Source: Prochilodus magdalenae
Lineage: Eukaryota > Chordata > Actinopteri > Characiformes > Prochilodontidae
NCBI GenBank assembly: GCA_024036415.1
Contig: JAMWET010003070.1
Coordinates: 148,501-212,500, forward strand
Reading direction: 5' to 3'
Length of the DNA: 64,000 nucleotides
Shown: piece by piece, positions 60,906 through 64,000 of the stretch
Layout: every line of letters starts with the position of its first letter
Numbering within the stretch: the stretch's first letter is position 1
The notes under the pieces: generated by a model
Told to the model about the DNA's origin: nothing
Seen by the model: only the letters and a program-made list of their open reading frames with translations
The model's database searches: none
Position numbers and translations under genes: made by a program

Positions 60906-61712
60906 GTTGAGTGATTAGCTGGCATTTTACATGATGATAGCTGGGTAGATACTGGGTAATTGCTTATGTTATTATAAATAAATTTTAAGGGCTTGCTGGT
61001 TTGTCTTTGGGTTATTTAAGATTAACGTCTTATATTTAATCAAGACTTTGATTACACACTTATTCATCAGAATGACTCTGCTGTTCATGCCAGTTTGGAC
61101 ACCCTTTGTGAAATCACCCATTTTGTTAACACACCCTCCAGAGGAATACAGACTTATATATGGCTTTTTCTGTACATTTTGGTGCAGTAGAACATTTTAG
61201 GGGAGAGGAAAAAAAAGGACCCCACTGGCCTGAACTCACATTGTGCTTAACGTTCCGGCCGCGATCACATTAACGCCATGGCCCCGAGGGTCGTAATCTG
61301 CCAAAACTCTGAGGATTCACTGCCTTTTTCCCTTTAAGCCATATAGGGTTTGAATGATCCAAAGGGCAGGTATGCTCTTTGGTAGGCATTTTTTTCCAAG
61401 GCATTGTCCTTAAAGATACAAGCCATCTTTGATCAAGAGTCACCTCTTCGGCATTTCAGCTGATGCACATGAAGTTGTCATTTTCGATTATAGGGTTGGT
61501 TCAAAAATTTCACACTCACTTTGTTCCCATCCTATTAAGTCTGTGTTTGTATATATGGTTTTCTCCTAGTTGTCCCCAGACAGGTGTACAAGATTCCACC
61601 TGGCCACTCAGGACTAACAAAAGACAGGTCCTAAGTACTTTGTTATGGTTCCACACATTCTCAATTCTCTTTTATTTATACCTTTTTCGGTGTTGTTCTT
61701 TTCCTGTGGAAG

Positions 61713-61808
61713 AGTTTGTGGCTAAGGCTGAGGATAAGGAGGGGAACGCCCTGGCTTTCCAGTTCATCGCCGGCTCCAGAGTCACCGTCCTGGCATCCAA
61801 AACGTCCC
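61713..61808 (+). CDS. bbs9: bbs9 internal exon h (platform domain, middle)
   Basis: This 96-bp exon is phase 1 in and out. It encodes FVAKAEDKEGNALAFQFIAG and then SRVTVLASKTS. The FQFIAGSRVTVLASKTS stretch is highly characteristic of BBS9. The acceptor is a tandem AGAG: only the first AG (61711-61712) keeps frame, while use of the second would shift it by two bases. The polypyrimidine tract lies at about 61665-61705. The donor is GTGAGT and the next intron is only 163 bp, the shortest in the window. Confidence 0.94.
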
Positions 61809-61971
61809 GTGAGTGATCGCGTGAGCACACGCTCGCATATACATATATACACATCCATCACAAGAGTGTGTTCTGTGATCTGCTGTACATTGTCAGGAGC
61901 TAATTACAGGTGCGGTGGAGAGCAATGGATGATAGGATTGCTGTGTGTGCGTGTGTGTGGGCCTCCCGCAG
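61809..61971 (+). other. bbs9 short intron (163 bp)
   Basis: Plain GT-AG intron with a GTGTGTGTGG-rich end before CCTCCCGCAG. No repeat. Confidence 0.93.
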
Positions 61972-62144
61972 AGCGTTACAGGATCCAGAGCGAGAGCTTT
62001 GAGGATATCTGGCTGGTTGCCAAGGAACTGGTCCAGCGCTTTGACCGGCATTTTGCCAAACTCGGTGTCAAAGATTTCCGCAACAGTTTCTCCGGCCCTA
62101 TCCCGCTGGCAGAGTACTTTGAGACTGTGGACCACCACTTTGAG
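61972..62144 (+). CDS. bbs9: bbs9 internal exon i (platform domain end and following helices)
   Basis: This 173-bp exon starts after GGCCTCCCGCAG and ends on a codon boundary before GTGAGG. It completes a glutamine codon and encodes RYRIQSESFEDIWLVAKELV, then QRFDRHFAKLGVKDFRNSFS and GPIPLAEYFETVDHHFE. These blocks (RYRIQSE.FED.W, GVKDF, SFSG.IPL.EYFE..DHHFE) are the most conserved part of the BBS9 C-terminal half. This is the last exon I can find: the remaining 1.85 kb of the window is intron with one transposon-derived repeat, so the helical C-terminal region of the protein is coded beyond position 64000. Confidence 0.96.
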
Positions 62145-64000
62145 GTGAGGAGTTACTCCCACACCCACACATACATAAGCACTAGCGACCAAACATCTGA
62201 GAGCACTAGTGAAAACATATTTTGCATTCTTCTCTAATTTAAGACACAGACTTTCATTACAAAGAACATTACCAGTTATTATCAGTCTGAGTGAACAGTA
62301 AAATCATTGACATTTTGATTATGAATTTCAGAGGTTCAAAAAAATTCTGATGTTTTAATTCAAAATATTAAACATCTTCTATTTTTCTTTGTTTACATTT
62401 TTCAGATGTCTAAAACTTTCTGATCTTATATCCAGGATTAAATCAAAACAGATTTTCAAAGTGGTCACAGATTTTTGGATCCCTCCGTACACCACAGAGA
62501 TAAAGTATGAAAGCAAGCAGTTGTATTGATCTGAATAGAACTGGCACGAACACTATTTAGGAGACTGAGTAGTCTTGGTTTCGAATGAGTCCTGCTGCCA
62601 GAATTTACCTTTCATACAACTTACCATAACTAGTCATAACATTAAGTATATTTGCTGTTGTAGTTCAAAATATATCCAGTAAGGACCAAAATCGATTAAG
62701 TGTCGGATGTTCCAGTGATATCGCTATTGATAATATAAAGCTCATTTGTTCACATTTATCATAAACACATTAGACAAAAACCTGTGAGTCACCTGTGACT
62801 GAAATGCAATACCTCCACCAGCACCAATAACAGCCGTGATTAGTTTTGGCATGGACTGGACAAGTTTCTGGATGTAGGCCACATCATTTTTCAGACACTC
62901 TGGCATCAAAGATTTGTCCAGTTGGGCCAGATTCGGTGGATGCTTTCCCTGGCACAATTCCGAGGAGAATTTCCTGTAGACTGGGATTTCTGTCACTGCT
63001 GGTAGGGCCGTATGACCATTCGCTTATATACACCTGCAGATTCAGCTACTTCCTTCACACTATGGTCTTTGGTACGCCCAAATGCAGTCACTCCTTTTAG
63101 CTAATCATTAACATCTACTGTGGATCCATTTTCCACATGTGGAACGAGACATTCACTGCACTGTGCCACCTCTTCTCAATCTATGTATCCCGTCTCTCAC
63201 GCCGCAGATATTTATAGCCCAATCATCCTCATGCAGCGCCATCTGCAGGAGCCTGACGTTACTTTCACCTTTAACAAGCAAAGTTATTTCATTTTTCCCT
63301 ACTGAGGAAGCTTTAAAAGTATCTGGATCTGTTTAGAGCTGGTATAAAACTGTGCAAGAGAATCACCAGGATGTTACCACAAACATTTAGCAAAGTCTTT
63401 TGATTCTAAGAGAATAAGCATACTGATATACATTAGCCATTAAAAATAATAGATTTTTCATGTCTATATTTAAATAAAGTTAGTATTGGTTCTAGAATTT
63501 AATATTGGTTCAAAGTAATCAAAGTTTACTGAGCTGACTTTCATCCACCAAGTATCAAAAAGCTGTTGTTCAGTATCAAGTTTATGATTTGCTACTCTTA
63601 TCGTCTTATCATCAGTGAACCAATCAGCATGCCTGTTCTAAAATCTAGACTGCCAATTGATGCATTCCATATGCTTCTCATTAATGCCTGAGCAGCTATT
63701 CAGTTTCAAGCATTTAAGCCAAACAGAACCCGTTACAGCGAAGCAGACAGACAGCAGCTTCTCAGCAAGTGCGCACATACGTGCCTAGGCACACACTCAC
63801 TCTCACACACACATGCTCTTTTTCTCTCTTGCCCATATCCTCTGTAAAGAATCACAGATCAACATTGGGACAAAATCGTGACCAGTGTGGAGTGAGGCCC
63901 TCTCTGTGAATGCAGCAGACATGCCAGCTGGGATTTGTTTTTACGCTGTTATGTTTAAGTCATGTTGTGCTGTGTTGGTGTGTCTGCTGGCATGTATTTA
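62145..64000 (+). other. bbs9 intron reaching the window end
   Basis: Contains family A copy 8 (62765-63290). No further bbs9 exon is recognised; 63300-64000 shows nothing but a short CACACA-rich patch at 63790-63810. Confidence 0.75.
62765..63290 (-). mobile_element. Family A, copy 8 (most complete, reverse orientation)
   Basis: About 525 bp. In the reverse orientation it carries the left end, a TATA-like block, the AKDHSVKEVAESAGV helix-turn-helix frame and then a long tail frame reading PPNLAQLDKSLMPECL and DVAYIQKLVQSM, ending at a CAGTCACAGGTGACTCACAGG segment. The tail peptide is what is expected at the C-terminus of a Tc1-type transposase, so this copy shows best that the family is an internally deleted transposon. 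Confidence 0.78.

Larger units (their letters stand above)
57140..61712 (+). other. bbs9 intron (about 4.6 kb)
   Basis: Starts with a degenerate tandem array (57145-57810), followed by very AT-rich sequence, a small duplicated AT-rich segment (59200-59580), a GATA-motif cluster (59912-60127) and a fish repeat (60700-60905). I recognise nothing in 57820-59190 and 60910-61660. Confidence 0.75.
1..64000 (+). other. bbs9: bbs9 gene body, internal part (both ends outside the window)
   Basis: Ten + strand exons translate, in order and in frame, into a protein recognisable as BBS9/PTHB1, a subunit of the BBSome. That complex carries membrane cargo into and out of cilia, and its loss causes Bardet-Biedl syndrome in humans. 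Exon phases agree at every junction (1-1, 1-1, 0-0, 0-0, 1-1, 1-1, 1-1, 1-1, 1-1), so no exon needs to be missing between the first and the last. Introns range from 163 bp to about 17.3 kb. The first visible exon begins with two bases of a split codon and the last ends on a codon boundary, so coding sequence continues on both sides. No promoter, start codon, stop codon or polyadenylation site of the gene lies in the window. Identification rests on remembered family sequence, not on a search. Confidence 0.95.

Overview
This is vertebrate genomic DNA, almost certainly from a ray-finned fish. The evidence is short GT-AG exons scattered through long introns, fish-type DNA transposons (Tc1-like, hAT-like, Harbinger-like), fish SINE/LINE tails, abundant (AC)n and (CT)n microsatellites, and no compact prokaryotic gene order. 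The mix of repeats fits an otophysan (characin, catfish or cyprinid-like fish), but the species cannot be fixed from the sequence alone.

Only one cellular gene is supported. It is bbs9 (PTHB1, a core subunit of the BBSome), read on the + strand. Ten consecutive internal exons lie at 4539-4668, 20376-20557, 23296-23372, 24561-24614, 25600-25702, 43042-43146, 53645-53659, 56999-57139, 61713-61808 and 61972-62144. All have AG acceptors and GT donors, and every junction keeps frame, giving about 358 codons from the end of the beta-propeller through the ear-like (GAE) and platform regions. The first and last exons of the gene lie outside the window. The seventh exon is only 15 nt long and encodes five residues. 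It is far too short for ordinary gene finding and is the most interesting gene-level feature here.

The rest is intron, filled with repeats. Region by region: 0.4-1.1 kb, a foldback MITE with an internal 14-bp x5 array; 3.3-19.3 kb, several copies of a MITE-like family that keeps the helix-turn-helix and tail of a Tc1-like transposase (more copies at 39, 42 and 63 kb, and a related Tc1 fragment at 55 kb); 13.5-13.9 kb, a higher-order 22/23-bp minisatellite; 20.6-21.4 kb, a 60-bp minisatellite with a recent 180-bp higher-order duplication; 24.7-25.5 kb, a Harbinger-like element with TTA flanks; 33.4-34.0 kb, a 30-bp minisatellite; 35.5-37.0 kb, a nearly full-length decayed Tc1-like transposon with TA target sites; 37.3-38.3 kb and 52.8-53.4 kb, two copies of one repeat, the first with an expanded internal minisatellite; 39.8 kb, a long near-perfect hairpin; 43.6-43.9 kb, a polypyrimidine block; 46.0-46.9 kb, an antisense Tc1-like remnant; 49.3 kb, a 72-bp perfect palindrome without a spacer; 57.2-57.8 kb, a degenerate tandem array; 59.9-60.1 kb, a cluster of GATA motifs.

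I see no rRNA, tRNA, CRISPR array, virus or new multi-gene system. Most of the longer open frames lie in repeats, transposon remnants or introns and are not credible genes.
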